This document shows, piece after piece, positions 1 through 9,939 of a DNA stretch of 64,000 bases (the stretch's first letter is position 1; every line of letters begins with the position of its first letter). Under the pieces are notes generated by a model. It worked only from the letters and a program-made list of their open reading frames with translations. It searched no databases and had not been told where the DNA came from. This DNA is from Salifodinibacter halophilus. Lineage in GTDB: Bacteria; Pseudomonadota; Gammaproteobacteria; Nevskiales; Salinisphaeraceae. The stretch covers positions 1,364,001-1,428,000 of the forward strand of contig JABEEB010000001.1 in the NCBI GenBank assembly GCA_012999515.1. Direction: 5' to 3'. The position numbers were made by a program, and so were the translations under genes.

Positions 1-65
1 GCCAGTTCGGCGCCCTGCGTTCCTTTTCCGGAGCCGGGCGCGCCCAGCAACACGATTTTCAGCAT
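1..65 (-). CDS. adk: Adenylate kinase, N-terminal fragment (cut by window edge)
   Basis: The first 21 codons of a minus-strand gene that runs off the left edge. The translation starts MLKIVLLGAPGSGKGTQGAE, which contains the P-loop GAPGSGKGT typical of adenylate kinase, the cytosolic enzyme that interconverts ATP + AMP and 2 ADP. The ATG is at 63-65. It is divergent from the phosphofructokinase gene, with about 175 bases between the two starts that must hold both promoters. Only the P-loop is visible, so the call rests on that match. Confidence 0.85.
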   Translation of the reverse strand, partial: MLKIVLLGAPGSGKGTQGAEL

Positions 66-240
66 AGTTGTTTCTGCGGTTTGTTCGTGTCGGGCGCTGG
101 AGCAGTTCGCCCCGTCAACGCCGCGTTATTGACAAGGTCGTTGAAGTTACTGAACGCGTCAGCTCGCGTCAATTGTCGCGTACCAACCTGCACCCGTATG
201 ATTTCGGGGACGACATCCACATATCCATGAGTGCCTTACC

Positions 241-1503
241 GTGCCCCGCAACAACGTATTCTATGCCCAAAGCGGCGGTGTGACATCCGTGATCAACGCC
301 TCGGCGGCCGGTGTCATCGAGACTGCACGCGCCAACTCCGACCGTATCGGCCGCGTTTACGCTGGCCGCGACGGCATCGTCGGTGCGCTTACTGAAGACT
401 TAATCGATACCAGCGCCGAGTCCGACGCTGCGATCGCCGCGCTGTATCACACGCCCGGCGGTGCATTCGGCTCGGCACGCTACAAACTAAAATCCCTCGA
501 CGAAAATCGCGCCGAATACGAACGCTTGATCGAAGTTTTTAAGGCACACGACATCGGTTACTTTTTCTACAACGGCGGCGGCGACTCGGCCGACACCTGC
601 GAAAAGGTCAGTCATATCGCCGACGTCATGGGCTATCCGATCCAGACGATCCATATCCCCAAAACCATGGATAACGACCTGCCGGCGACTGACTGCTCGC
701 CGGGCTTTGCCAGCGTAGCCAAATACACCGCCGTATCCATCCGCGAAGCCAGCCTTGACCTGGAAAGCATGTATCCAACCTCGACCAAGGTCTTCATCCT
801 CGAGGTCATGGGCCGGCACACTGGCTGGACCGCAGCCGCCGGTGGCGTCGCCAGCGACATTGAAAGCGCCGACCCGCACATCATCCTGTTCCCGGAAGTC
901 GTCTTCGACCGCGAACGCTTCCTGCGTAAGGTCGACAGCTGTGTCCAAAACCACGGTTACTGCACGATCGTGGCCTCCGAAGGCCTACGCCGACCGGACG
1001 GCCAATTCGTTTCGGACGCCGGCACCCAGGACGTTTTCGGCCACACACAACTCGGCGGCGTGGCCTCGGCGTTGGCAGACATGGTCGGCAACGAACTCGG
1101 CTACAAAAACCATTACGCCATCGCTGACTATCTCATGCGCTCAGCCCGGCACATCGCTTCCGAGACCGACGTCGAACACGCCTATGCCGTAGGCCAGGCA
1201 GCGGTCGAATACGCACTGGATGGCCACTCCGGCGTAATGGTGACTATTGAACGTGAATCCGACGACCCCTATCGCTGGCGACTCGGCAGCGCACCCTTGG
1301 CCGATGTCGCCAACGGCGAGCAAGCGATGCCGGACACGTTTATCAGCGACGACGGCTTCCACATCACGGACGCCGCGCGGGCCTATCTGACACCATTGAT
1401 TACCGGGGAATCCCATCCACCCTACGTCGATGGCCTGCCGCAGTACGCACGCTTGACCAAACAGCCAGTACCGCGCCAGTTGAATACCGATTTCAAAGTT
1501 TAA
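241..1503 (+). CDS. pfp: 6-phosphofructokinase, pyrophosphate-type
   Basis: A 420-residue phosphofructokinase that interconverts fructose 6-phosphate and fructose 1,6-bisphosphate in the cytosol. The N-terminus has the phosphate-binding loop QSGGVTSVINAS (residues 10-21). The motif NGGGDSADT (111-119) has Asp115 at the position where ATP enzymes carry Gly, and PKTMDND (140-146) has Lys141 where ATP enzymes carry Gly. Both substitutions mark PPi-dependent enzymes, so the phosphoryl donor is probably PPi and the reaction reversible. The start is GTG at 241; an ATG at 227 is in another frame. The gene lies 75 bases upstream of inorganic pyrophosphatase on the same strand, and both proteins act on PPi. 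The donor is inferred from residues and has not been tested. Confidence 0.9.
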   Translation: MPRNNVFYAQSGGVTSVINASAAGVIETARANSDRIGRVYAGRDGIVGALTEDLIDTSAESDAAIAALYHTPGGAFGSARYKLKSLDENRAEYERLIEVFKAHDIGYFFYNGGGDSADTCEKVSHIADVMGYPIQTIHIPKTMDNDLPATDCSPGFASVAKYTAVSIREASLDLESMYPTSTKVFILEVMGRHTGWTAAAGGVASDIESADPHIILFPEVVFDRERFLRKVDSCVQNHGYCTIVASEGLRRPDGQFVSDAGTQDVFGHTQLGGVASALADMVGNELGYKNHYAIADYLMRSARHIASETDVEHAYAVGQAAVEYALDGHSGVMVTIERESDDPYRWRLGSAPLADVANGEQAMPDTFISDDGFHITDAARAYLTPLITGESHPPYVDGLPQYARLTKQPVPRQLNTDFKV

Positions 1504-1578
1504 ACAGTCGCACGAGTCGCCGGCGCACCCGGCAATCCGTTAAACTCGCGCATTTGAATTTCCAGAGGTTTTTGGGAC

Positions 1579-2112
1579 ATGGGATACGAAGCACTCACGC
1601 CGGGCAAAAAAGCACCGGAGGAAGTCAATGTTGTGGTCGAGATTCTGGCGGGCGCCAGCTCGGTCAAGTACGAGATCGACGAGGACACTGACTGCCTGAC
1701 CGTCGACCGCTTCATGAACGTGGCCATGCACTATCCGGGTAACTACGGCTTCGTCCCCAAAACCCTCTACGACGACGGCGACCCAGTCGACGCGCTGGTG
1801 CTGACGCCCGAGCCGATTGTGGCCGGCGTTGTGGTGCCATGTCGTCCGGTTGCGGTGCTGCACACCGAGGACGAATCCGGCCTGGACGCCAAGATTCTTT
1901 GCGTGCCGACCGATAAGATCGCGACGGATTATTACAAGTCGATCCGGGACCTCAGCGATCTGGACGAGCGCACATGCCGCGAGATCGACCACTTCTTCAC
2001 GCACTACAAAGACTTGGAAGACGGCAAATGGTCCAAGGTCGGCGGCTGGGAAGGTGCCGACAAGGCGCAAAACGAGATCCAGCGCTCGATGGACGCGTAC
2101 GACAAGAGCTGA
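1579..2112 (+). CDS. ppa: Inorganic pyrophosphatase (family I)
   Basis: A 177-residue soluble enzyme that hydrolyses PPi to two phosphates, pulling biosynthetic reactions forward. It carries the family I core: KYEIDEDT near residue 34, YPGNYGFVPKT (52-62) and the metal-binding signature DDGDPVDALV (64-73) with the clustered aspartates. The length matches bacterial family I enzymes. The ATG at 1579 follows a short gap after pfp on the same strand, so the two may be co-transcribed, although 75 bases also leave room for a separate promoter. The gene is convergent with eda. Confidence 0.96.
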   Translation: MGYEALTPGKKAPEEVNVVVEILAGASSVKYEIDEDTDCLTVDRFMNVAMHYPGNYGFVPKTLYDDGDPVDALVLTPEPIVAGVVVPCRPVAVLHTEDESGLDAKILCVPTDKIATDYYKSIRDLSDLDERTCREIDHFFTHYKDLEDGKWSKVGGWEGADKAQNEIQRSMDAYDKS

Positions 2113-2260
2113 GTCGAAGCGTTTAGTCGCCCAGCCAGGTCTCGGCCGATTACAGGCGGTTAACCTGCTGGGCGGTGGCGCCGACCATCTATCGGGGCCA
2201 GTGGTGTAGTCGGTTACGACTTTCCAACCGGCCCCGGTTCGGACGCTGCGCCGCGCATAT

Positions 2261-2893
2261 TTAAGCGGTTTTCAAATGACCGGTGTTTTTGGCTTCCAAA
2301 CGCACGGCATCCCAATCGCCGGCTTTGACTGCGGCGGCCGGCGTCAGCCAGCTCCCGCCGACACAGGCAACACTCGGTAACGCCAGATAGTCACCGGCGG
2401 TTTCAGCGTCGATTCCGCCCGTGGGACAGAAAGTCATATCCGGGTGCACGCTGGCGTAGGCCTTGATTGCCGTTGGGCCACCGAGCGCCGCCGCGGGGAA
2501 AAGCTTGGCGCAATACCGGCCGCGCGCGGCCAGATGTGCCAGCTCACTGACCGTTTGCGCCCCCGGCAGATATGCGACACCGCGCTCGCGACAGACGTCG
2601 TCGACCGCGTCGGCAACGCCCGGAGAGACGATGAACCGAGCACCCGCTTCGAGTGCCTGTTCGGCCTGCTCGGCGGTCCAGACGGTCCCAGCCCCGACAT
2701 GCATCTCGGGTAATTCGCGCCTGACAGCGTCTATGGCCTCGAACGCCGCCGACGTGCGCCGTGTGATTTCGATCACCGACACGCCCCCTTCCGACAACGC
2801 ACGCGCGATCGACACGGCCTGGTCGGCGTCCTGAACCGTCACCACCGGAATTACCGGTGACAGCGTCATTATCTCGGCGATATCGGCCATCAT
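2261..2893 (-). CDS. eda: KDPG/KHG aldolase
   Basis: A 210-residue 2-keto-3-deoxy-6-phosphogluconate aldolase, the last step of the Entner-Doudoroff route, yielding pyruvate and glyceraldehyde 3-phosphate. Family hallmarks are visible: EITRRT with the catalytic Glu (about residue 42), GAGTVW, the Schiff-base lysine in AKLFPA (about 128), and CPTGGI (about 155). The start codon overlaps the edd stop as ATGA, indicating translational coupling. It is the last gene of the zwf-pgl-edd-eda operon. No clear terminator is seen in the 148-base convergent gap to ppa. Confidence 0.96.
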   Translation of the reverse strand: MMADIAEIMTLSPVIPVVTVQDADQAVSIARALSEGGVSVIEITRRTSAAFEAIDAVRRELPEMHVGAGTVWTAEQAEQALEAGARFIVSPGVADAVDDVCRERGVAYLPGAQTVSELAHLAARGRYCAKLFPAAALGGPTAIKAYASVHPDMTFCPTGGIDAETAGDYLALPSVACVGGSWLTPAAAVKAGDWDAVRLEAKNTGHLKTA

Positions 2894-4719
2894 GGCACTC
2901 CTTGTAATACCGGGCCCGCACCCTGTTCGGCCGTGGCCGCGTTCTGGCGGAAAAAGGCAAACAACTCGCGCCCAAGGCCAAACTCGGTCTCCGGCGCATC
3001 CTCGAACGTGATGGGGTCACGCGCGGCCAGCGTATCGGCATCCACGTCGACCCCCAATGTTCCGGCCTCGGCATCCAGTACGATCGGATCTCCATCGCGC
3101 AGCTTGGCGATCGGCCCGCCGCGCGAACCTTCGGGTGTGAGCTGCAATGCAGCCGGCACTTTGCCGGACGCGCCGGACATGCGGCCGTCGGTCAACAACG
3201 CGATGTGGAGGCCAGCGTCCTGAAGGTTGGTCAGCGTGGGGGTGAGCTTGTGCAGCTCGGGCATGCCGTTGCCTCTCGGGCCCTGATAAGGAATCACGAC
3301 CACCATGTCGGTGTTCAGTTCGCCGGCTTTGAAAGCATCCAGAACGTGTTCCTGCGAGGCGAATACACGCGCCGGCGCCGTCACTCGACGGTGCTGGTGC
3401 GCCACCGCAGAGACCTTGATGATACCGCGCCCCAAATTGCCTTCGAGCAACGTGATGCCGCCCGTATCCGCGAACGGCTCAGCCGGCATGCGAACCACGT
3501 CGCTGTCATGGCTAGCGTGTGGACCTTCGCGCCAGACCACCTCGTCGTTTTCGATGAACGGCTCGCGCGTATAGTTCGACAGCCCGTCGCCAACCACGGT
3601 GGTCACATCCTCGTGCAGCAAACCGGCGTCCAGCAACGAACGAATCATCAATTGGATACCACCAGCCGCGCGCATGTGGTTAACATCGGCGGTGCCGTTC
3701 GGATACACCCGCGCCAGCAACGGTGTGATCGCCGACAACTCGGCAAAATCATCCCAATCGATAACGATGCCGGCCGCGCGCGCGATCGCCACGAGGTGCA
3801 TGGTGTGGTTGGTCGAACCACCCGAGGCCAGCAGCCCAACCATGCCGTTGACGATGGCTTTTTCGTCGACCACGTGCGCCAGCGGCGTGTAGTTGTCGCC
3901 CAACGCCGTCAGGCCCACGACTTGCTCGGCCGCTGCCCGTGTCGCCGCCTCGCGTAGCGGCGTGCCGGGATTGACAAACGATGTCCCCGGGATGTGCAAC
4001 CCCATGAACTCCATCAACAACTGGTTGCTGTTAGCAGTACCGTAGAAGGTGCACGTCCCGGGCGAATGATAGGACATGGACTCGGCTTTCAAGAGTTCGT
4101 CGCGGCCGATCTCGCCGGCGGCGAACCGCTGGCGAACCTTGGATTTCATCTGATTGGGCAGCCCCGAGGTCATCGGGCCGGCCGGCGCGAACACGAACGG
4201 CAGATGACCATAGGACAACGAGCCAATCAAAAGCCCCGGCACAATCTTGTCGCACACACCAAGACACATCGCGCCGTCGAACATGTTGTGCGACAGCGCC
4301 ACGGCCGCCGCCATGGCGATCACATCACGCGAGAACAGCGACAGCTCCATACCCGGCTGACCTTGGGTGACGCCGTCGCACATGGCCGGCGTACCGCCGG
4401 CGAACTGAGCCACGCCGCCAGCCTGCCAGGCCGCGTCCTTGATGATGTCCGGAAAGTCTTTAAGCGGTTGGTGGGCCGACAGCATATCGTTATAAGCTGA
4501 GACAATCGCGATATTGGGCCGTTGCTCACCGGCCAGTGCATCCTTGCCCGCCTGACCAGAGCTCGCAAAACCGTGGGCGAGATTGCCGCAGGATAATTCA
4601 CCACGGTGCGGGCCACGCTTCGCGGCGGCATCCATACGCGCCAGATAATCGGCGCGCGAATCACGGCTCCTGGCCACGATTCGGTCGGTTACACGGGCGA
4701 CAGTGTCATTCATCGACAT
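2890..4719 (-). CDS. edd: Phosphogluconate dehydratase
   Basis: A 609-residue iron-sulfur dehydratase of the IlvD/Edd family that converts 6-phosphogluconate to KDPG. Typical blocks are present: [19 protein letters not shown], the GVCDKIVPG loop with its cluster cysteine, GDGLSNYT, and [15 protein letters not shown] near the C-terminus. An in-frame extension to 4773 is possible, but ATG 4719 (or 4713) fits the family N-terminus and is preceded by an AGAGG stretch. The gene follows pgl by 16 bases and overlaps eda by four. Confidence 0.96.
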   Translation of the reverse strand: MSMNDTVARVTDRIVARSRDSRADYLARMDAAAKRGPHRGELSCGNLAHGFASSGQAGKDALAGEQRPNIAIVSAYNDMLSAHQPLKDFPDIIKDAAWQAGGVAQFAGGTPAMCDGVTQGQPGMELSLFSRDVIAMAAAVALSHNMFDGAMCLGVCDKIVPGLLIGSLSYGHLPFVFAPAGPMTSGLPNQMKSKVRQRFAAGEIGRDELLKAESMSYHSPGTCTFYGTANSNQLLMEFMGLHIPGTSFVNPGTPLREAATRAAAEQVVGLTALGDNYTPLAHVVDEKAIVNGMVGLLASGGSTNHTMHLVAIARAAGIVIDWDDFAELSAITPLLARVYPNGTADVNHMRAAGGIQLMIRSLLDAGLLHEDVTTVVGDGLSNYTREPFIENDEVVWREGPHASHDSDVVRMPAEPFADTGGITLLEGNLGRGIIKVSAVAHQHRRVTAPARVFASQEHVLDAFKAGELNTDMVVVIPYQGPRGNGMPELHKLTPTLTNLQDAGLHIALLTDGRMSGASGKVPAALQLTPEGSRGGPIAKLRDGDPIVLDAEAGTLGVDVDADTLAARDPITFEDAPETEFGLGRELFAFFRQNAATAEQGAGPVLQGVP

Positions 4720-4735
4720 AACAACCTCTGCGCAT

Positions 4736-5425
4736 TTAAGGCGCCCAGAAAACCCGCACGGGCACGGGCGCATTGTTCAAAATAGCGGCGATCGGCAACT
4801 CGCCGGGCGGCGCGCCGGTTGCGGCGCGTTCAAATACTGTCCACTTATCAGCTCCGAAAAACAGGACGCTGATTGCGCGCGCCTGCGTCAACCTCGGCAC
4901 CGAGAGACTGATACGCGCGGTTTCTCCGGCCGGTAAGTCGGGCACCACAACACGGCCACTGCTGGCCAGCATGGCCTCAATATTGGCCGCATGCGGGAAA
5001 ATCGACGCTGTATGGCCATCGCCCCCCATACCGAGCACGACGTGATCGAATGGGTCGCCGATCGCGGCTAATTCGTTGTCAACTTCGGCTGCGGCCTCAA
5101 GCGGCGTTTGCTGGCCACGATACAGCCCCCGAAGTTGAGCATCCGCGGCCATCCCAGTCAGGACTCTCTCGCGAAACAATCGCTCGTTGCTGGCGTCTTG
5201 GTCGACCGACACCCAGCGCTCGTCGCTCGGCATGATCGTCACTCGATCCCAGGCCAGCGGCGTCGCGGCCAGCGACGCGAACATATCGACTGGTGAACTA
5301 CCGCCACACAACACAATGCGCGCGCGGCCCGCGGCTGACACCCCGGCACGGGTATCGGCGGCGACCGTGTTGGCCAGTGCCGCTGCCGCCGCCGGCCGAG
5401 ATGAAAATGCATTTACGTAGTGCAC
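4736..5425 (-). CDS. pgl: 6-phosphogluconolactonase
   Basis: A cytosolic enzyme of about 229 residues that hydrolyses 6-phosphogluconolactone to 6-phosphogluconate, between Zwf and Edd. Motifs are [11 protein letters not shown] (the sugar-phosphate loop), SDERWVS, and [14 protein letters not shown], the family signature near residue 130. Two GTG starts are possible. GTG 5425, preceded by AGGACGAG, lies just after the zwf stop and gives the usual short N-terminus. GTG 5458 would overlap zwf by 29 bases. Third step in a continuous minus-strand operon. Confidence 0.94.
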   Translation of the reverse strand: MHYVNAFSSRPAAAAALANTVAADTRAGVSAAGRARIVLCGGSSPVDMFASLAATPLAWDRVTIMPSDERWVSVDQDASNERLFRERVLTGMAADAQLRGLYRGQQTPLEAAAEVDNELAAIGDPFDHVVLGMGGDGHTASIFPHAANIEAMLASSGRVVVPDLPAGETARISLSVPRLTQARAISVLFFGADKWTVFERAATGAPPGELPIAAILNNAPVPVRVFWAP

Positions 5426-5429
5426 GGTG

Positions 5430-6902
5430 CTACTCGTCCTGCCAGCGCCGCCCGTCACGATCGATCAACAGGAAGCCGTCCGGCGGCCCCCAACTCCCAG
5501 CCAGGTACGACTGCGTATGCTGGCGTGAGTCGCGCCAAGCAGCGCCGATCTGATCGATCCACTGCCAGGCCGATTCGACTTCTTCGCGGCCCATGAACAA
5601 CGCCGGGTTACCCCGCAGCACTTCCATCAGCAACCGCTCGTACGAATCCGGATAGCGCACATCGAACTCGTCGGAAAAACTTAAATTGAGCGGCACCGAA
5701 GTCATGTGAAAGCCGCCCGGGCCGGGGTCTTTGGTCATCAACTTGAGATTGACGCCCTCTTCCGGCTGCAGCGTCAGTGTCAGCGTGTTCGGCGCCAGCG
5801 AATGATCGCCAAAAATTGAGTGCGGCACCGGCTTAAACTGAAACACGATCTTCGAGGATTTTTGCGCCATGCGCTTGCCGGTGCGCAAATAAAACGGTGT
5901 ATCGCGCCAGCGCCAACTATCCAGCTCAGCCTTGATCGCTACGAATGTCTCGGCTTCGAGTTCACGGTCAGCCTCGGTATCCGCACCGTAGGCATCGACA
6001 GGTTCGCCATCGATCATCCCGGCGGCATAACGACCACGCACGGTGACATCCGCACAGTTTTCGGTCGTAATGGGACGCAGTGCACGCAGCACTTTCATCT
6101 TCTCGTTACGGATGTCGTCGTAGTGCATGCTGGCCGGCGGCTCCATCGCCACAAGGCACAACAGCTGCAGCAGATGGTTCTGGACCATATCGCGCAGCGC
6201 ACCGGTCTGTTCGTAGAAATCGAGCCGCTCTTCCACGCCGATATCCTCGGCCACGGTGATCTGGACGTGATCGATGTGGTTGCGGTTCCAGACCGGCTCG
6301 AACATCGAATTGCCAAACCGCAAGGCCAACAGGTTCTGAACCGCTTCCTTGCCGAGATAGTGGTCGATGCGGAAAATCCGCGACTCGTCGAACACCGCGC
6401 CGACCGCATCGTTGATCGCCCGGGCCGATTGCTCGTCGAAGCCAACCGGTTTTTCCAGCACAATCCGTGCGCTCTCGGTGGCAAGCCCCTGATCGGCTAA
6501 CGTTCTAGCGATAGAGCCATAAAGCTGGGCCGCTGTTGCCAAATAGAAAACACGCACGCGGCCGTCCGGCTCGACGCCGAGTTTACCGGCAAGATCGGAC
6601 CAGCCGGTGTCGTTGGCAACATCAACCGACTGGTACCCCAGTCGGCCAGTGAATCGCTGCCAGACCTCGTCGTCCGGTATGGGTTCGTCCAGATGCTCGG
6701 CCAACACATCGGCCACCCATTGGACATACTCACCGTCGGAGTAGTCACGGCGCGATACGCCGATGATCCGGCTATCTTCGGATAGTTGTCCATCGCGGTC
6801 ACGGTGATAGAGCGCCGGCAGCAGCTTGCGTGCCGCTAGATCACCGGTACCGCCGAAAATGACCAGATCGAACGGGGAAACCGGAATAAATTCAGCGGGC
6901 AT
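5430..6902 (-). CDS. zwf: Glucose-6-phosphate 1-dehydrogenase
   Basis: A 490-residue NAD(P)-dependent dehydrogenase that oxidises glucose 6-phosphate to the lactone. The nucleotide-binding motif is FGGTGDLAARKLLPAL (16-31). The active-site signature RIDHYLGKE is near residue 180, and EKPVGFD and FYLRTGKRM are also typical. First gene of the zwf-pgl-edd-eda cluster, which encodes the whole path from glucose 6-phosphate to pyruvate. The upstream gap (6903-7000) has room for the operon promoter. Confidence 0.97.
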   Translation of the reverse strand: MPAEFIPVSPFDLVIFGGTGDLAARKLLPALYHRDRDGQLSEDSRIIGVSRRDYSDGEYVQWVADVLAEHLDEPIPDDEVWQRFTGRLGYQSVDVANDTGWSDLAGKLGVEPDGRVRVFYLATAAQLYGSIARTLADQGLATESARIVLEKPVGFDEQSARAINDAVGAVFDESRIFRIDHYLGKEAVQNLLALRFGNSMFEPVWNRNHIDHVQITVAEDIGVEERLDFYEQTGALRDMVQNHLLQLLCLVAMEPPASMHYDDIRNEKMKVLRALRPITTENCADVTVRGRYAAGMIDGEPVDAYGADTEADRELEAETFVAIKAELDSWRWRDTPFYLRTGKRMAQKSSKIVFQFKPVPHSIFGDHSLAPNTLTLTLQPEEGVNLKLMTKDPGPGGFHMTSVPLNLSFSDEFDVRYPDSYERLLMEVLRGNPALFMGREEVESAWQWIDQIGAAWRDSRQHTQSYLAGSWGPPDGFLLIDRDGRRWQDE

Positions 6903-7000
6903 AAACCAATGTGGGCCAGTTGGAAAGGACCCAGTATAACCCGACTAATTTGTGCAACATAGCTCGAAACGGCAGGCGTGTTCGGCTCGTTACCCCGATA

Positions 7001-7774
7001 TTAAGAACCAAGCCGGCCGTAGCGATCGACTTCTCGTCGGACGAACTCGGTCAACACACTGGTGCGCGAACCACCAGCGGCTGCGTGGCGCCGTCGTACC
7101 CGGTAACGCAAATGAATCATCAGGCCGCCGCTTAGAAACAGGATACTCCCGGCCATGTATTCAAAGCCCGCATAGGTCATCACTAGCGTGGCATCCCGAT
7201 TGCTGTGCAGATCCCAGAGATACGGCACCGAGGCGACCAAAAACAACACAGAACCAACGGCGAACCAGGCAACAGTCAGGTTGAACAATTCGAGGTAGGC
7301 CAGCGTCGGCGACTCAAAGACCTGCAACAAATTGATGCTGGCACCCACAACAAAAGCGACTGACCCCAGCACGAACAGCCAGGCACCGGCGACTGGCCAG
7401 TCCCAGCTCGGCAGGAAAAACACGCTGCCGACCGCGAACAAAAGCGAGCCGGTGACATAGTTCAAAGAGGCGAGCAATTCGAGCGTCTGCCCCAGCGTGC
7501 GCGTAAAAAACAAACGCCAAAAGCGGACCACTTCCAACAGATCGTGGCCAGTAACCACTAAATACAGAATCGAGCCGATCAGAAACAGCCAGGCACCGAC
7601 AAACTGCGATGACGCCAATGCCGGCAAAAAGAAGATACTGCCGCCGATAAAGAGCGCGGCGCCGAGCTCATAAACCACAAGACTGACCAACTCCCACCAA
7701 TCATGGGCGGGATGGTCGGGGTCAGCCACTTGCGGACTACCGACACGCGGCCTGTTGGTAACCAGATGTGCCAT
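7001..7774 (-). CDS. Multi-pass membrane protein with three YrhK-like repeats
   Basis: A 257-residue inner-membrane protein built from internally repeated hydrophobic units. The recurring pattern is GS-(I/V)-(F/L)-F-L-P followed about 12 residues later by GAWLF-(L/V)-(I/L)-GS. Copies lie at about residues 36-72, 106-143 and 166-215. This matches the YrhK-like domain (function unknown), and tandem copies in one protein are its notable feature. The C-terminus is a basic cytoplasmic tail. Conserved proteins of this kind are named only by domain. The gene stands alone between zwf and the OprD-type porin on the same strand. Confidence 0.7.
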   Translation of the reverse strand: MAHLVTNRPRVGSPQVADPDHPAHDWWELVSLVVYELGAALFIGGSIFFLPALASSQFVGAWLFLIGSILYLVVTGHDLLEVVRFWRLFFTRTLGQTLELLASLNYVTGSLLFAVGSVFFLPSWDWPVAGAWLFVLGSVAFVVGASINLLQVFESPTLAYLELFNLTVAWFAVGSVLFLVASVPYLWDLHSNRDATLVMTYAGFEYMAGSILFLSGGLMIHLRYRVRRRHAAAGGSRTSVLTEFVRREVDRYGRLGS

Positions 7775-7830
7775 CGCTAGATAGACAGTAGCTTATAACG
7801 CCCAGAACAAGCCAATAACACGCTACAAAC

Positions 7831-7862
7831 AAAAAGGCCCGGCCGAAAAAATCGGCCGGGCC
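7831..7862 (-). terminator. Rho-independent terminator of the OprD-type porin gene
   Basis: An 11-bp perfect GC-rich stem (7836-7846 with 7852-7862) around a five-base A/T loop. On the minus strand it is followed by TTTTTGTTTG. It begins 25 bases past the porin stop codon, the classical layout for an intrinsic terminator. Confidence 0.92.
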
Positions 7863-7886
7863 CGTTCAGCTGGTTCTAACTCAACC

Positions 7887-9443
7887 TTAGAAGGTGTAGT
7901 AGAACCGCAGACGATTGTCGTAGAAGGTCGACTTCTCCACATTGCTGTCGAAGTGGGTGATACCCAACGTATTGGAGACGTGCAGACCGGACAGCGCCGG
8001 GTCGAGCTCACCGAAGTTATAGCTTAGGCCAACATTGATGCCATAGCTATCTTCGCTGCCACACTCCGAGCCGACATCCTGCGGACCACTAGCACAACTC
8101 GCATCCCCACCGGAGTTCAGGGTATAGAACCTGTGGCCGTTGCCTTCCTTGGCGTGGTAGTAGTCACCCGCAACCGAGACACCGAAGCCGTAGCCAGGTT
8201 TCAGGGCCAACGAGCCGCCAACGGCGTAGCCAGGACCGATTTCCTGCATACCGTTGTTCATGGTGTCGGTGTACAAGAAGCCGGAAAGATCCGAGTACGG
8301 ATGCAGCATCTGGCCGTCGCCGAGCGTGCCATTATGCTCGGGCGAGTAGTTGGCCTGCAGCGAACCGTTGACGTATTCGGATTTGAAACCAACTTTCAGA
8401 CCGAAGATATCGGATTTGATACCGCCATAGTCTTGGATCTTCGCGTTGGCGTTATCCGTATCGTCCGCCCGGACGTACTGTGCCCGGACATACGGGGCAA
8501 AGTTTGTCTCGCCCTTCGCCGGTGCGATATAGCCAGCTTCGACGTATTCCAGGTTCTGGATTGCCTGGAAGGTGTGATGGTACGCCTGAAAGATGTAGTT
8601 ACCTTCCGGCGTGTTTTTACGGTAGCTGGTACCAATGCTCCACAACCCCGGGGTATCGATGCCGTAGAAGTTGTTGTTTACACTGAAGTCATCGTGTTGA
8701 GCACGATATTTGGTCCGGGAGAACTTAGCACCGTAAATCTTCCAGGACTGACCATTCGCATCACTGGCCGACAGCGGCATGAAAGCGTTCATGTCGAGGC
8801 TGGGCGCAGTGGCGCGTTGGCCGCTTTGATCGCTATTGGACGTTAGCGACGACTGGTTCTTACCCATCCATTTGAACGGCGCGATAATCACCGACGCACC
8901 ATCGAATGAGCGCGGGTTGAACGAGAACCGGTCGTTGCTGGCAAACGGCGTGGTGACCAATTGCCGACCAACGCGGGCTTGGAAGCCGGGGGCGTTGTAT
9001 TGCCCATACAAAGCCGAGAAGGTCGTCAGAGAGCTGCCACCGGATTTAGGCCCGAGATTCGGGTTGCCGTTCCAGTTACCGCTATCGGGATCGTAGAAGT
9101 TGTCGGTGTAGACGAACTCACCGCCGGCCGAGAAACCGTAGACCATGCCGGTGTGCAGATCCAGATAACCGCCGTAGGCCGTCGACCGACGGTCATCCAC
9201 GTCTTGGTTGCCATCGTGCCAACGACGAAAATCGTAGACACCGGCCCGGCCGTGGACGCGGGTGCCCTTCACAACATTGTTGATGAACTGGTCGCGGAAC
9301 GTATTCGTAGTGGCGCTATCCGACGAGGTCGCGGCCAAAGCCGAGCTGCCAAACATGACGGCCGAAGCCCCAAAGGCCAACGAAATCTGCAACGCTAGCC
9401 GGGAGCGACCCGTGCGCGCTGCTTGCTTGCTTGAGTGATTCAC
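7887..9443 (-). CDS. OprD-family outer membrane porin
   Basis: About 518 residues. The GTG start at 9443 is preceded at seven bases by GGAGGG, which decides the start over an upstream in-frame ATG at 9548. It has a Sec signal peptide with a basic n-region (RTGRSRL), a hydrophobic core and a cut after SSALA (about residue 36). The mature protein is rich in alternating beta strands and aromatic girdles and ends ...RFYYTF with a C-terminal Phe, as outer-membrane barrels do. Segments such as FRDQF near the mature N-terminus and the overall length fit OprD/OprE porins, which take up amino acids or small organic acids. Its substrate cannot be read from sequence. A strong terminator follows, so it is probably monocistronic. 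Confidence 0.85.
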   Translation of the reverse strand: MNHSSKQAARTGRSRLALQISLAFGASAVMFGSSALAATSSDSATTNTFRDQFINNVVKGTRVHGRAGVYDFRRWHDGNQDVDDRRSTAYGGYLDLHTGMVYGFSAGGEFVYTDNFYDPDSGNWNGNPNLGPKSGGSSLTTFSALYGQYNAPGFQARVGRQLVTTPFASNDRFSFNPRSFDGASVIIAPFKWMGKNQSSLTSNSDQSGQRATAPSLDMNAFMPLSASDANGQSWKIYGAKFSRTKYRAQHDDFSVNNNFYGIDTPGLWSIGTSYRKNTPEGNYIFQAYHHTFQAIQNLEYVEAGYIAPAKGETNFAPYVRAQYVRADDTDNANAKIQDYGGIKSDIFGLKVGFKSEYVNGSLQANYSPEHNGTLGDGQMLHPYSDLSGFLYTDTMNNGMQEIGPGYAVGGSLALKPGYGFGVSVAGDYYHAKEGNGHRFYTLNSGGDASCASGPQDVGSECGSEDSYGINVGLSYNFGELDPALSGLHVSNTLGITHFDSNVEKSTFYDNRLRFYYTF

Positions 9444-9939
9444 TGTTCTTCCCTCCAGAGTAGATGCCTTTACAAAGGCGACTGACAACGGACTAAAAGC
9501 CCGAATTCCTTGTCCACCGCCGTACAACCCCACGCTGTTCGACGGCACCCGCAGAACGAATCATACCGATTGCTCTGCGCTACTGCGTGGTTATTTAATG
9601 CTGTGGTGCGAAGCGCGTCAAGAAGTTCAGGACTTTAAATTGGCGCTGTCACGGCTGAGCGGCATATCCAGTATCTCCCCAAAAGACAGACACCTACGCT
9701 TTTTAGATTAACACTGCATCACATGGTTTCTTTAAATAATTGTTTAAAAAAACTTTTTGCGAAATTATATTGATTCAGGCTGCATGATCGTGTATGCGCA
9801 TTAGCCATTAGTCGTAGATCGACATCGAGTATAAAAATGTTCGCTCTTGCAAAGCACCAGATACACAAAACCCGATACAACGCGCACATTCCGTTCTCAA
9901 AATGTCGCTACGCGCGCACCCACGCGCTCGCTGCTTAAC
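9444..9939. promoter_or_regulatory. Long AT-rich intergenic region between cysI and the porin
   Basis: About 500 bases without a convincing gene. It contains a markedly AT-rich patch at about 9700-9775 (TTTAAATAATTG, a run of seven A, and GAAATTATATTG) in otherwise GC-rich DNA. Because cysI ends at 9940 and the porin starts at 9443, both on the minus strand, the region most likely holds the porin promoter and its regulator sites. No clear -35/-10 pair or cysI terminator could be assigned by eye. Confidence 0.5.

Noticed and set aside
3205-3957. 250-codon plus-strand frame opposite edd
   Set aside because: Mirrors a clearly conserved dehydratase; no own family or ribosome site.
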